This document shows positions 43,078 to 51,813 of a stretch of 64,000 bases of DNA, piece by piece (positions within the stretch are counted from its first letter, which is position 1; the number at the start of each line of letters is the position of its first letter). The DNA lies in assembly GCA_019636235.1 (NCBI GenBank), contig JAHBXW010000010.1, positions 62,001 through 126,000 of the forward strand, in the 5' to 3' direction. The stretch is from Planctomyces sp. Its GTDB lineage: Bacteria; Planctomycetota; Planctomycetia; Planctomycetales; Planctomycetaceae. The notes beneath the pieces were generated by a model, which saw nothing but the letters and a program-made list of their open reading frames with translations, searched no databases and had not been told where the DNA came from. A program made the position numbers and the translations under genes.

Positions 43078-44382
43078 ATGCTCCGCCCAGCCGCTGCCGC
43101 AATCCTCGCTGTCCTGTCGCTGACCCAGACGGCCCTCGCCGAGAACTGGCCTCAGTGGCGGGGACCCACGCACAACGGCATCTCCACGGCGAAGAACATC
43201 CCCACCGAGTGGGTCAAGGCGGCGAAGAACGTCGCCTGGCGGGCGAAGCTGCCGGGACCCGGCGGGGCGACGCCCGTCATCTGGGACGACCGCATCTATG
43301 TGACCAGCGCCGAGGGCGACAACCTGGTCCTGATGTGCTTCTCGACCGACGGCCAGGAGCTGTGGCGGAAGACCGTCACCGACGGCAACTACAGCGCCCG
43401 GGCCGGCGAAGGGAACGCGGCTTCCCCCTCTCCATCCACCGACGGCGAGCATGTCTGGTGCTTCTTCGGCACGGGCGTGCTGGCCTGCTACACGAAGGAC
43501 GGCGACGAGGTCTGGAAGTTCGACGTCCAGGACCGGTACGGCAAGTTCGACATCCAGTTCGGCATGACGTCCACGCCCGTCCTGCATGAGGATGGCCTGT
43601 ATCTGCAGTTGATCCACGGCACCTGGGGCGGCCCCTACAAAGTCGGCAAGGTCATTCGTCTCAACAAGGCCGACGGCAGCGAAGTCTGGGCCGTCGACCG
43701 TCCCAGCCAGGCGGACGACGAATGCAAGCATTCCTACGCTTCCCCCATTCTGTATGACTTCGGCGGCCAGACGTTTCTTGTGACGCACGGCGCCGACTGC
43801 ACCGTCGGACATGACCTCGCGACCGGCGCCGAGCTGTGGCGCCTCGACGGCCTGAACGGCCCCTCGCCGCTGAACCAGCGCCGCTACGACAATACCTTCC
43901 GGATGGTGTCTTCCCCGGGCGTGGCCCCGGGCGTCGTTGTGGTGACAACGGCCAAGGCCGGGCCGGTCGTCGCCGTGAAGTCCGGCGAAAGCCTCTCCGG
44001 GGAAATCCTGAACTCGCCGGCCATCCAGTGGGTCGTCGACAAGACGCCCGACGTCGCCTGCCCGCTGATCATCGACGGCCTCGTCTACCTGCTGATGAAC
44101 GAAGGCCGCATGCTGTGCGTCGACCAGGCGACCGGCGCCGAGGTGTACTTCCAGCGCGTCCATAACGCGCAGCACCGCACCAGCCCGCTGTACGCCGACG
44201 GGCATGTGTACTTCGCTTCCAAGGATGGCATCGTGACGGTCCTCAAGCACGGCCGCGAGTTCGAGATCGTTGCCGAAAACGATATGAATGGCGAAGGCAT
44301 CACGGCGTCGCCGGTCGTCGCCAACGGGACGCTTTACCTGCGCAGCGCCGACGCGCTGTACGCGATCCGCGCAGCGGACTGA
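43078..44382 (+). CDS. Secreted PQQ-like beta-propeller protein
   Basis: A 434-residue exported protein. A signal peptide (MLRPAAAAILAVLSLTQTALA) is followed by the planctomycete propeller opening ENWPQWRGPTHNGIS and seven or so blades, with repeats such as LMCFSTDGQELWRK, LACYTKDGDEVWKF and LNKADGSEVWAVD. It closes with VANGTLYLRSADALYAIRA. Related domains are common in planctomycetes and generally lack the residues for quinone catalysis. The ATG at 43078 is preferred because it gives the signal peptide. It precedes an aldehyde dehydrogenase gene by 84 bases on the same strand; whether they function together is unknown. Confidence 0.9.
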   Translation: MLRPAAAAILAVLSLTQTALAENWPQWRGPTHNGISTAKNIPTEWVKAAKNVAWRAKLPGPGGATPVIWDDRIYVTSAEGDNLVLMCFSTDGQELWRKTVTDGNYSARAGEGNAASPSPSTDGEHVWCFFGTGVLACYTKDGDEVWKFDVQDRYGKFDIQFGMTSTPVLHEDGLYLQLIHGTWGGPYKVGKVIRLNKADGSEVWAVDRPSQADDECKHSYASPILYDFGGQTFLVTHGADCTVGHDLATGAELWRLDGLNGPSPLNQRRYDNTFRMVSSPGVAPGVVVVTTAKAGPVVAVKSGESLSGEILNSPAIQWVVDKTPDVACPLIIDGLVYLLMNEGRMLCVDQATGAEVYFQRVHNAQHRTSPLYADGHVYFASKDGIVTVLKHGREFEIVAENDMNGEGITASPVVANGTLYLRSADALYAIRAAD

Positions 44383-44466
44383 GCGTCCCCTGATTCTCCC
44401 CGGGAGGCCGCAGTTCCTCCCGGCATTAGCGCATCCCTTTCGACAACGTCCTGGAAAGTCCGTTTC

Positions 44467-45903
44467 ATGCTTGAAATCCCCGTCATCCGCTGGGGCCAGC
44501 CGTACGAATCGATCGACAAGCAGCCCGTCGTCCATTTCGAGACGGGCGAAGAGCTGGCCGTCATGCATCAGGCCAACGCCGGCCTGATCAAGATGGACAT
44601 GCGCAAAGCCGGCAAGGCCCGCGACATCCTGCGGCAGTTCAGCGTCGAGCAGCTCTGCGAGATGTGCAGCCAGGCGGCTGACCTGTACCTCGAAGGCACG
44701 CTGCCGCTGGGCAACGGCGTCCAGTCGCCGCAGGACTTCTGCCGGATGCAGTCGGCGACGACCGGCCTGCCCGAGCACATGTGCGCCGCGAACATGCGGA
44801 AAAACGCCTACGTGCTGCGGCATATGAAGGAAGTGCTGGAGGCGCTGACCCGGGGCCTGCCGTTCGACATTCTGTCGAACGGCTACGGGACGGAGTCGCG
44901 GGGCATCATGGTCAGTTACCAGGCCCAGACGACCGTGCTGGGCATGGTGCTGCCGTCGAATTCGCCCGGCGTGCACACGCTGTGGATGCCGGTGATTCCG
45001 CTGCAGTTCGGCCTGGTGCTGAAGCCCGGTCCGCAGGAGCCCTGGACGCCGTATCGGATGTTCGAGGCGTTCGCGCAGGCCGGCGTGCCGCGGGAAGTGT
45101 TCTGCCTGTACCCGGGCGGTCCGGAATGCGGCGCCGCGGTGCTGGAAACCTGCCCCCGGGCGATGATCTTCGGCGGCACGGCGACGGTCGACCGCTACAA
45201 AGGGGATCCCAAGGTGCAGGCCCACGGGCCGGGCTTCTCGAAGATTCTGTTCGGCGACGACGTCGTCGACCGCTGGGAGGACTACCTCGACCTGATGGCC
45301 GACAGCGTGTTCGTCAACAGCGGCCGCTCCTGCATCAGTTGTTCGGGCATCTGGGCCAGCCGGCACACGGAGGCCATCGCCGAGGCGCTGGCGAAGAAGC
45401 TGGGGCCGGTCGCCCCGTTGCCGATGACCGATCCCAAGTCGCCGCTGGCGGCCTTCACGATTCCCGGCGCGGCGCAGGCGATCAACGATCAGATCGACGG
45501 CCTGGTGAAGTCCCCCGGCGTGACGGAAGTCACCGCGAAATATCGGGACGGCAGCCGGATTGTCTCCAAGGAACGCTGCGATTACCTGCGGCCGACCGTC
45601 GTGCACTGCGCCAGCACCGAACCCGAGATCGCGAACACGGAGTACATGTTCCCGTTCGTGTCGGTCGTGCAGTGCGAGCAGAAGGACATGCTCAGGAAGA
45701 TCGGCACGACGCTTGTCGCGAGCTGCCTGACGAACGACGAGAAGTGGTCGCGCGAACTTCTGGACGCGACGAACATCGACCGGTTGAACATCGGCCCGGT
45801 GAAGACGATCCAGTTGCACTGGATGCAGCCGCACGAGGGGAACATCATCGACTTCCTGTTCCGGAATCGAGCGTTCCAGAACAGCCCCCCGCCGGCACAT
45901 TGA
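44467..45903 (+). CDS. Divergent aldehyde dehydrogenase family protein
   Basis: A 478-residue cytosolic ALDH-superfamily protein. Family features are the VLGMVLPSNSPGVHTLWMPVI active-site approach, GGPECGAAVLE, IFGGTATVDRYKG, and the thiol stretch NSGRSCISCSG with the probable catalytic cysteine. Where most ALDHs carry a catalytic glutamate in LELGGKSP, this sequence reads VQAHGPGFS, so the general base appears to be absent. That is usual for CoA-acylating members (methylmalonate-semialdehyde type) and could mean a thioester, not hydrolytic, product. It follows the PQQ-propeller gene. Substrate not predictable from sequence. Confidence 0.87.
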   Translation: MLEIPVIRWGQPYESIDKQPVVHFETGEELAVMHQANAGLIKMDMRKAGKARDILRQFSVEQLCEMCSQAADLYLEGTLPLGNGVQSPQDFCRMQSATTGLPEHMCAANMRKNAYVLRHMKEVLEALTRGLPFDILSNGYGTESRGIMVSYQAQTTVLGMVLPSNSPGVHTLWMPVIPLQFGLVLKPGPQEPWTPYRMFEAFAQAGVPREVFCLYPGGPECGAAVLETCPRAMIFGGTATVDRYKGDPKVQAHGPGFSKILFGDDVVDRWEDYLDLMADSVFVNSGRSCISCSGIWASRHTEAIAEALAKKLGPVAPLPMTDPKSPLAAFTIPGAAQAINDQIDGLVKSPGVTEVTAKYRDGSRIVSKERCDYLRPTVVHCASTEPEIANTEYMFPFVSVVQCEQKDMLRKIGTTLVASCLTNDEKWSRELLDATNIDRLNIGPVKTIQLHWMQPHEGNIIDFLFRNRAFQNSPPPAH

Positions 45904-46246
45904 GGCGCGAGCGGCGGCCGGCGCTGTACGAGCGCCACGCAGTGCAGCGCCGCATAACGAGGAATCGCAAGTCACTGGCGAAGCCAGCAGCCGACACGCT
46001 GATCGTCGCCGTGATTCGCATTACGCCGGCCAGGCCGACTTCAGCGTCCGGCCCAGCGACGACGGGATGGGTTCGCAAAGCGACTGGGAATCGCGGCCGG
46101 GCCTCGCAAACGGCGCGAACCAAGTCGACTTGTTCGCACTCCAGATTCCGATAGACTTGCTGCTCGTGGCTGCGGTCTCCGGGGCTTGTCTCCGGAGGGG
46201 TGCTGTGGGGTCTTTCCCTGCGGCGGCCTGCGTGGGCGACGATCGG
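45904..46246. other. Gene-free region upstream of tRNA
   Basis: About 340 bases without a supportable gene. The part before the tRNA holds TTGTTC (46133) and GATAGACT (46151-46158), a possible but weak -35/-10 pair about 17 bases apart. Confidence 0.35.
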
Positions 46247-46319
46247 GCGGGGTAGCTCAGTCGGTTAGAGCACCGGCTTCATAAGCCGGTTGTCGGGGGT
46301 TCAAGTCCCCCCCCCGCTA
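46247..46319 (+). tRNA. tRNA-Met (anticodon CAT), elongator type
   Basis: Full cloverleaf: acceptor GGCGGGG with CCCCGCT (first pair is G-U, as in elongator Met tRNAs of many bacteria), D-arm GCTC...GAGC, anticodon arm CCGGC TTCATAA GCCGG, and T-arm GGGGG TTCAAGT CCCCC. Discriminator is A; CCA is not encoded. The paired G1 rules against the initiator form. Modified tRNA-Ile(CAT) is the less likely alternative. Confidence 0.93.
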
Positions 46320-46572
46320 CTTCTCTGTACGGGCGATTCGCGCCCGCATTCTGGCGCGGGCGACGTGGAACGCCCCCTGCCGGCCCCCTCGGCTGTCGGG
46401 CAAACCGGTCTTGACTCATTTTTTCAAACGCCCCTATAAGCCGCGCGGACTCGTGGGGGAGTCTTCTCGCGACGACGTCGACTGGCGCGCAGGCGCCGCG
46501 TCGCTCGCACCGGAACTACGCTTCGCCGACCCGGCCGAGTGCCGTCCATCCCCCGACCAGGGAGAACACGCC

Positions 46573-47703
46573 ATGAGTGAACGGAATCACTCCCCGGACG
46601 TCGCGTCCGGACCTCGCTCCGCCATTCGTCGCCGGCTCACGCCGGTCTTCGCCGGAACCATCGGCGCCGTCGTCGGCGCCGCCATCCTGTTCCAGTTCCT
46701 GCGGGCCGAACCCGCGCATTCGCAGACCCAGCCGCCCGCAGGCAAGGCCGCTGCGCAGCCGGCCGCCGGGCAACAGGTGCTGGCGCGCGTCAACAATCAG
46801 CCCATTCACTACGACGCGGTCGCTCGCGAATGCGTCGCCCGGCACGGCAAGGAGGTGCTGGAAAACCTCATCAACCGCCTGCTGATCCAGCAGGAATGCG
46901 ATCGCCAGGGGGTCACGGTCTCGCGCGATGAAGTGGGCCGCGAAGTGCAGGAGATCGCGAAGAAGTTCAACCTGCCGGCGGAAACGTGGTACCAGATGCT
47001 GCAGTCCGAGCGGGGTCTGACGCCGCAGCAGTATCAGGACGACGTGATCTGGCCGATGCTGGCGCTGAAGAAGCTGGCCGGTTCGGAGTTCAAGCCGACG
47101 AAGTCGGACATGGAGCTGGCGTTCAAGCGGGACTATGGTCCGCGCGTCAAGGCCCGTCTGATCCTGATCGAGGGCAACATCCGTCAGGCGAACCAGACGT
47201 GGGAGGAGTGCAACGCGAATCCGGACGACTTCGATCGCCTGGCGCGTGAGAAGTCGGCCGATGCGAACACGCGTCCGCTGGGGGGCGTGATTCCGCCGAT
47301 CCGGATGTCGGGCGGGGCCGATCCGATCGAGGCGGCCGCCTTCCGGCTGCACGAGGGAGAGATCTCCCCGGTCGTCGAGATCGGCCAGAGCAAGTACGTC
47401 ATCCTCAAGTGCGAAGGCCGCACCGAGCCGGTGGTGACGGACATCAAGGACGTGTGGGACGAGCTGTACAAACAGGTCGTCGAGGAGAAGACCCAGACCG
47501 CCGTGGCGAAGGTCTTTGAAGGCGTCCGCGACAAGGCTCAGATTCAGAATTTCCTGGCGGACACCGCGACCGGCCGGCCTCGCACCGCGGCGCCGAACGG
47601 CGTCAAGCCGGCCTCCGGGGAAGCGCCCGGGGCCGCGCGGGCCCGACCCGCCGCGAGGACCGCCGACGGCGAAGCCGCGGGAGTTCAGCGAGTCACTGAG
47701 TGA
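46573..47703 (+). CDS. SurA-like parvulin peptidyl-prolyl isomerase
   Basis: A 376-residue envelope foldase. After a short cytoplasmic start (MSERNHSPDV) there is a single membrane anchor or uncleaved signal (LTPVFAGTIGAVVGAAILFQFL). A SurA-type N-domain follows (VLARVNNQPIHYDAVARECVARHG, LLIQQECDRQGV), then a parvulin domain (KARLILIEGNIRQANQTWEECN, DFDRLAREKSADANTRPLGGVIPPI, AAFRLHEGEISPVVEIGQSKYVILKCE). A Pro/Ala-rich tail ends it. The ATG at 46573 has GGGAG about 8 bases ahead; upstream in-frame codons would enter the tRNA-side region. It is followed by a hairpin. Confidence 0.9.
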   Translation: MSERNHSPDVASGPRSAIRRRLTPVFAGTIGAVVGAAILFQFLRAEPAHSQTQPPAGKAAAQPAAGQQVLARVNNQPIHYDAVARECVARHGKEVLENLINRLLIQQECDRQGVTVSRDEVGREVQEIAKKFNLPAETWYQMLQSERGLTPQQYQDDVIWPMLALKKLAGSEFKPTKSDMELAFKRDYGPRVKARLILIEGNIRQANQTWEECNANPDDFDRLAREKSADANTRPLGGVIPPIRMSGGADPIEAAAFRLHEGEISPVVEIGQSKYVILKCEGRTEPVVTDIKDVWDELYKQVVEEKTQTAVAKVFEGVRDKAQIQNFLADTATGRPRTAAPNGVKPASGEAPGAARARPAARTADGEAAGVQRVTE

Positions 47704-47729
47704 CGTCGCAGTGGAGTGCGCAGCTGAAG

Positions 47730-47762
47730 CACGGGACGTCGCCCTCGGGGCGGCGTCCCGTG
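47730..47762 (+). terminator. Terminator-like hairpin after parvulin gene
   Basis: Perfect 9-bp outer stem CACGGGACG / CGTCCCGTG enclosing an additional CGCCC/GGGCG pairing, then TTCG. The T-tract is poor, so termination strength is uncertain. Confidence 0.55.
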
Positions 47763-47939
47763 TTCGCGCGCGGGGCCGAGCCCTCGCGGGATGTCGACGA
47801 TTTCCCCGCGCGGCGGAATGCGGCGCTTCTCGCAACCGCCCGGCCGCGTATACTTGGCGCGTGATATGGGCCTGTGCCAAGCAGGACTCGCGCGTCGCTC
47901 GGCGGCGCTTCGAACAACACCGTCGTGGGCGTCTCGCGA

Positions 47940-48503
47940 ATGTCTGAATCGCTGAAGGGGCAGTTGCTGATCGCCGGCTACCGGCTGCGCGACGCCAACT
48001 TCTTCAAGACGGCCGTGCTGCTGGTCGAACATTCCGACACGTCGGCGATGGGCCTGGTGATCAACCGGCCGTCGTCGATCACGGTGGCGAATGCGCTGGC
48101 CGGGCACTTCGAGTTCCCGGAAGGCAACGAACTGGTGTATGTCGGCGGCCCGGTCGAGCCCGCGGCGCTGTTCATTCTGCACGACTCGATCAAACACGGC
48201 AGCGAAGAGGAGCACGTCGCCCCCGGGCTGTATGTGGCGTCGTGCGCCGAGAGCTTCGAAGGGGTCATCGAGGCGGCCGTCAACGACGATCCGCTCCGCT
48301 GCCGGGTTTACTCCGGATGTGCGGGCTGGGGGCCGGGGCAGCTCGAAGAGGAACTCGGCCGCGGCGACTGGATGCTGCTCGACGACCCCGAGGACTTCGT
48401 GTTCCACGACGACCCCTACTGCGTGTGGGAGGAGCTCGTGAACGCGGTCTACGCGCGGCACCGGCTGCTGCCGCATCCGTCCGTCAGCCCCGAGTGGAAC
48501 TGA
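47940..48503 (+). CDS. YqgE/AlgH family protein
   Basis: A 187-residue cytosolic protein of the YqgE/AlgH (DUF179) family. It has the typical N-terminus MSESLKGQLLIAGYRLRDANFFKTAVLLVEHSDTSAMGLVINRP, the GGPVEPAALFILHD strand, and CRVYSGCAGWGPGQLEEEL near the end. AlgH regulates alginate genes in Pseudomonas, but the biochemical role of the family is still unknown. The start at 47940 fits the family; an in-frame ATG at 47874 adds a leader. It follows a terminator and precedes the NagB-like gene by about 130 bases on the same strand. Confidence 0.9.
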   Translation: MSESLKGQLLIAGYRLRDANFFKTAVLLVEHSDTSAMGLVINRPSSITVANALAGHFEFPEGNELVYVGGPVEPAALFILHDSIKHGSEEEHVAPGLYVASCAESFEGVIEAAVNDDPLRCRVYSGCAGWGPGQLEEELGRGDWMLLDDPEDFVFHDDPYCVWEELVNAVYARHRLLPHPSVSPEWN

Positions 48504-48632
48504 CGCGGACGCAGGCGCGTGCCGGCGGGCATCGGGTTTGAAATCGCGGGCCGGTCCGGGTCCAATCCATCTCCGGCGCGGCGACGTCGTGAGCGCGCCG
48601 CCGTCTCCGACCGCACCCCTGGATGCCCGCCG

Positions 48633-49583
48633 ATGAATCTGCTGACGACGCTGTCCGGCTCGCTGATGGAAGGCTTTTTTCCCCGGGGCTGGGACCTCGC
48701 GAAGATCGACGCCTGCGTCGACGACGACCCCGCCGGCGTCGCCCGCCGTCAGAAGTGGTGGCACCGCCGGTTCGAACCCGTCCTGTGCGAGACGTTTGCT
48801 GATTTCGACGTCCTGATGGGGCACGAAATCGCCCAGACGATCCGCCGCAGCCGCGATGCCGGCGAGAAGCTCGTGCTGATCCTGCCCGTGGGGCCGATGG
48901 GCATGTATCGCTGGGCCGTCTACTTTCTGAAGGAATGGGGCGTGGGCTGCGACCACGTCTTCGGCTTCAACATGGACGAGTGGAGCGACCGGGACGGGAA
49001 CACGCTTCCGGCCAGCAATCCGGGCGCGTTCCAGTACGCGATGGAGCACGCCTTCTACGGACCGCTGGGGAAGCTGACGGTCCCGGTCCGGCAGCGCCAT
49101 TTCGCGCTCAAGAAGGTGCTGCCGACGTACGCGGACCGGATTGGCGAGCTGCGCGCCAATGGGGCCAAACTGACGGTCATCTTCGGCATCGGCCGGGTCT
49201 GTCACATCGCGTTCTGGGAGCCGCAGTTCGCCGGCGAGTACGCCAGCGCGGCCGAATGGAAGAAACAGACGCATCGCATCGGCGCCAGCCTGCACCCGCT
49301 GACGATCGAGCAGAACGCGATCACCAGCTTCAAGAGCCGCACGACGCTGGTTCCGGCCTTCGCGAACACGATCGGCCCGGCGCTATTCCTGGGCGCCGAT
49401 TCGATCATCGGCGGCGCGGATGGCTCGCTGGCCCGGGGCATGATGTGGCAGGGCCTGAGCCTGTGGATGACGCTCCGCCACGAGCCGACGCCCTGGATTC
49501 CGTCGACCTACATGCCGACGCAGCCGGGGCGGCTGTTCGTCCTGCGGGAGCTGGCCGGACCGCTGGTCGCCGACTGCAACTGA
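48633..49583 (+). CDS. NagB-like glucosamine-6-phosphate deaminase/6-phosphogluconolactonase fold protein
   Basis: A 316-residue cytosolic protein of the NagB/RpiA/PgL superfamily. It has [21 protein letters not shown], the DEWSD motif ([14 protein letters not shown]) in place of the typical [19 protein letters not shown] in the region of the usual GIGxDGHIAF, and a late [14 protein letters not shown]. The substitution of the DG pair by RV near the active site makes deaminase activity uncertain. The ATG at 48633 (MNLLTTLS) is family-consistent. Likely amino-sugar or sugar phosphate metabolism, but not certain. Confidence 0.78.
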   Translation: MNLLTTLSGSLMEGFFPRGWDLAKIDACVDDDPAGVARRQKWWHRRFEPVLCETFADFDVLMGHEIAQTIRRSRDAGEKLVLILPVGPMGMYRWAVYFLKEWGVGCDHVFGFNMDEWSDRDGNTLPASNPGAFQYAMEHAFYGPLGKLTVPVRQRHFALKKVLPTYADRIGELRANGAKLTVIFGIGRVCHIAFWEPQFAGEYASAAEWKKQTHRIGASLHPLTIEQNAITSFKSRTTLVPAFANTIGPALFLGADSIIGGADGSLARGMMWQGLSLWMTLRHEPTPWIPSTYMPTQPGRLFVLRELAGPLVADCN

Positions 49584-49608
49584 GGGCGTCGCCGGGGGCG
49601 CGGGGCCG

Positions 49609-50469
49609 TCAGTTCATCTCCTCGGCGCCGAACTCCCCGGACTTGTAGAACTTCGACAGGTCCAGCGAGCCCTTGCCCTCCTGCTCCAGCAGCGCGATCC
49701 GCGCCTCCAGCCGCTGAAACCGCATCTCCACGGGCGGGTCGAACAGGGGCGAGGAGCGTGGCGGGCGCGGACGCGGCACGGACGGATAACCCAACTGACG
49801 CTGCAGCGCCGCGAACATGTGCAGCGGATCCTTGCCGCGGTTGGCCTTGGCGATACGCCCCTCCTGGACTCCGAACAGGATCGGAAACGAGGGCTGGTAC
49901 TCGGCATTGCCCGTCCGCCGGCGGATCTCGTCGATGCGGTGCTGCGATCGCATGTACAGCAGATCGGCGAAGTCGACCGTGCCGAGCTGGCGTCGGATCT
50001 TGAGGATCCATTCGCGCCAGCCTTCGTCGTACATCACGTCGGCGGCGATCGCCGCCATGCCGGCCTCGTAGCCCAGCCGATTCCGGGAGAGGCACTCGAA
50101 CTGGAAGATGAACAGCCCCTGGCGGTGGGGCGCGTTCGACCGGAACTCGGCTTCGCGTTCGAGGATCTGCAGGGCCAGCCGCATGTCGAACTTCGACTCG
50201 TCGTCCTCGGCCCGGCTGACGACGAACGCCTGGAAGGGCGTGAAGTAGTGGGGCAGCCGCGTCATGCCCTCGCCGATGCGTCCGCGGAGCTGCAGTTCGC
50301 CGGCCAGGAAGTCGATGGCGAAGGGCAGCTTGGTGGTGGCGAGGATTTCCTCGCGGACGTGCGTGAGAACTTCCTGGGCGGGGACGTTCTCGATGATCCG
50401 CTCGCGGTAGACGCGGAAGAAGTACGCCTGCTCGATGTATTCCTCGCGTTCGAGTGGAGCGGCGGGCAT
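49609..50469 (-). CDS. Conserved hypothetical protein
   Basis: A 286-residue cytosolic protein without recognised domain. It begins MPAAPLEREEYIEQAYFFRVYRERIIENVPAQEVLTHVREEILATTKLP and has a cohesive helix-rich fold (GEGMTRLPHYFTPFQAFVVSRAED, RLALQILEREAEF, SDEGWREWILKIRRQ-like) and a proline-rich linker before a C-terminal coiled coil (MRFQRLEARIALLEQEGKGSLDL). The orderly codon use and length make it a real gene, and it looks like a planctomycete-conserved family. An alternative start at 50523 would add 18 residues. No function is proposed. Confidence 0.75.
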   Translation of the reverse strand: MPAAPLEREEYIEQAYFFRVYRERIIENVPAQEVLTHVREEILATTKLPFAIDFLAGELQLRGRIGEGMTRLPHYFTPFQAFVVSRAEDDESKFDMRLALQILEREAEFRSNAPHRQGLFIFQFECLSRNRLGYEAGMAAIAADVMYDEGWREWILKIRRQLGTVDFADLLYMRSQHRIDEIRRRTGNAEYQPSFPILFGVQEGRIAKANRGKDPLHMFAALQRQLGYPSVPRPRPPRSSPLFDPPVEMRFQRLEARIALLEQEGKGSLDLSKFYKSGEFGAEEMN

Positions 50470-50938
50470 GAGCGGGGGCCGGGGGCGAAGACGCGAGGAA
50501 CGTGGTGCGAGGGACCCGTTCATGGTACCGACGGCCGGTCGAGCCCGCCCGGGTGAAACCGGCAGCGACGCCGCCCGGGGGCGGACGGCCGGCCCGTCGG
50601 ACAGACGCTCGGGCGGCCAATCTCCAACGGGACTGATGTCGCCGGACGTTCCCCGCGCGCCTGCCCCGGACACTGTTCGGCCTCTGGTTTCAGCCGGGTC
50701 GAAACCACGACAGTCGAGACGTCGCATCCCGATGCCGGCGTCCGGGCCGCGAGGCCCCGTGGCGAATTGTTCTTCGAAACAATTGCCATTTCTGCGGCGG
50801 CCTGTTAGTTTTCGCGGTTTCGACGAGGCTCGGCCTCGTGCCTGCGCGGACGGTGTCGCCGCCGTGCGCGGGCGACAGTGCTCCCGCAGCTGCCGGAACC
50901 CTTCGGGCGGCGGCGTATTCCCGGTTCAGAATCGAGAC
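50470..50938. other. Divergent promoter region upstream of rplY
   Basis: Gene-free, apart from a possible 18-residue extension of the preceding gene. At 50765-50784 there is an A+T-rich imperfect palindrome, AATTGTT-CTTCGA-AACAATT, in an otherwise GC-rich stretch. Confidence 0.45.
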
Positions 50939-51571
50939 ATGTCCACCGCCACCAAGCTCACCGCCAACCAGCGTTCAAAGTCCGGGTCGCGGAACGCCCA
51001 CCGCCTGCGCCTTGAGGGGATCGTCCCCGCCAACGTGTACGGCCACGGGAAAGATCCTCTCCAGATTTCCGTTCCCGCCGAGACTGCCCGGCCGCTCGTG
51101 GCCTCCGGACACAAGGTCGTCGACCTCGAGATCGACGGCGCGACCGAGAAGGTGCTGCTCCGCGAAGTCCAGTGGGACACCTTCGGCAATCACCTGCTGC
51201 ACCTGGACTTCATGCGGATCGACGCCGAGCAGCGGATCCTCGTCGACGTCCCGATCCACCTCCGGGGCACGGCCCCGGGCATCGTCGCCGGCGGCATCCT
51301 GGAGCAGCCCCTGCACGCGCTGCACGTCGACTGTCTGGCGATCGAAGTTCCAGACGAAATCGCCGTGCGGATCAACTCGCTCGACATCGGGCAGTCCATC
51401 CACGTCCGCGATCTGACCGACCTGCCGCCGTCCGTGGTCATCAAGAACCCGGCCGATGCGGTCATCGTGCACTGCGTCAAGCCGTCGGCCGTCGAGGATG
51501 TCGCCGCCCCGACGCCTGGCGGGGTCGAACCGGAAGTCATCGGCAAGAAGAAGGACGACGGCGAGGGCTGA
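50939..51571 (+). CDS. rplY: 50S ribosomal protein L25 (Ctc form)
   Basis: A 210-residue 5S-rRNA-binding ribosomal protein, long (Ctc/TL5) form. The L25 domain spans residues 1-90 (KLTANQRSKSGSRNAHRLRLEGIVPANVYGHGKDPLQISV, then EVQWDTFGNHLLHLDFMRID) and the extra C-terminal beta domain spans 91-185 (GTAPGIVAGGILEQPLHALHVDCLAIEVPDEI). A short Lys/Asp-rich tail ends it. Start at 50939 fits the family. A strong terminator follows, so it is monocistronic here. Confidence 0.96.
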   Translation: MSTATKLTANQRSKSGSRNAHRLRLEGIVPANVYGHGKDPLQISVPAETARPLVASGHKVVDLEIDGATEKVLLREVQWDTFGNHLLHLDFMRIDAEQRILVDVPIHLRGTAPGIVAGGILEQPLHALHVDCLAIEVPDEIAVRINSLDIGQSIHVRDLTDLPPSVVIKNPADAVIVHCVKPSAVEDVAAPTPGGVEPEVIGKKKDDGEG

Positions 51572-51603
51572 GGCCCGCTTCGCCGACTGGCGCTCGCATT
51601 CGA

Positions 51604-51630
51604 CGGCCCCCGACCCCGGGGGCCGTTTTC
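51604..51630 (+). terminator. Rho-independent terminator after rplY
   Basis: GC-rich stem GGCCCCCG / CGGGGGCC followed by GTTTTCGTTT, about 33 bases past the stop. Confidence 0.85.
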
Positions 51631-51813
51631 GTTTCATGCCGGTCCTTTCGAATCGGCCGGTTCTTCCGGTCCGAGCGCCGCGCTTCCCGCGCCGAACGGC
51701 CGATCCGGGCCGCGGCCCCCGCCACCCGATTTGACAGCTCCCGGCTGCGGCCTAGCTTTGCAGCGGGCGAACCGCCCCGGTCCCGCTGACTCCCCGCGCC
51801 CGTCGACGCCTCC

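Noticed and set aside
46247-46319. Possibility that the CAT tRNA is initiator tRNA or tRNA-Ile(CAT)
   Set aside because: G1 is paired with U72, unlike the unpaired first base of the initiator; Ile(CAT) usually begins GGG with a different acceptor, so elongator Met fits best.
46573-46573. Earlier in-frame start of the parvulin gene at 46411
   Set aside because: The 54 extra residues are an Arg/Pro-rich leader and the ATG at 46573 has a purine-rich site and proper membrane anchor.
50524-51571. Upstream extension of rplY
   Set aside because: The 168 codons before 50939 are Arg/Pro-rich, cross the divergent promoter region and are absent from L25.
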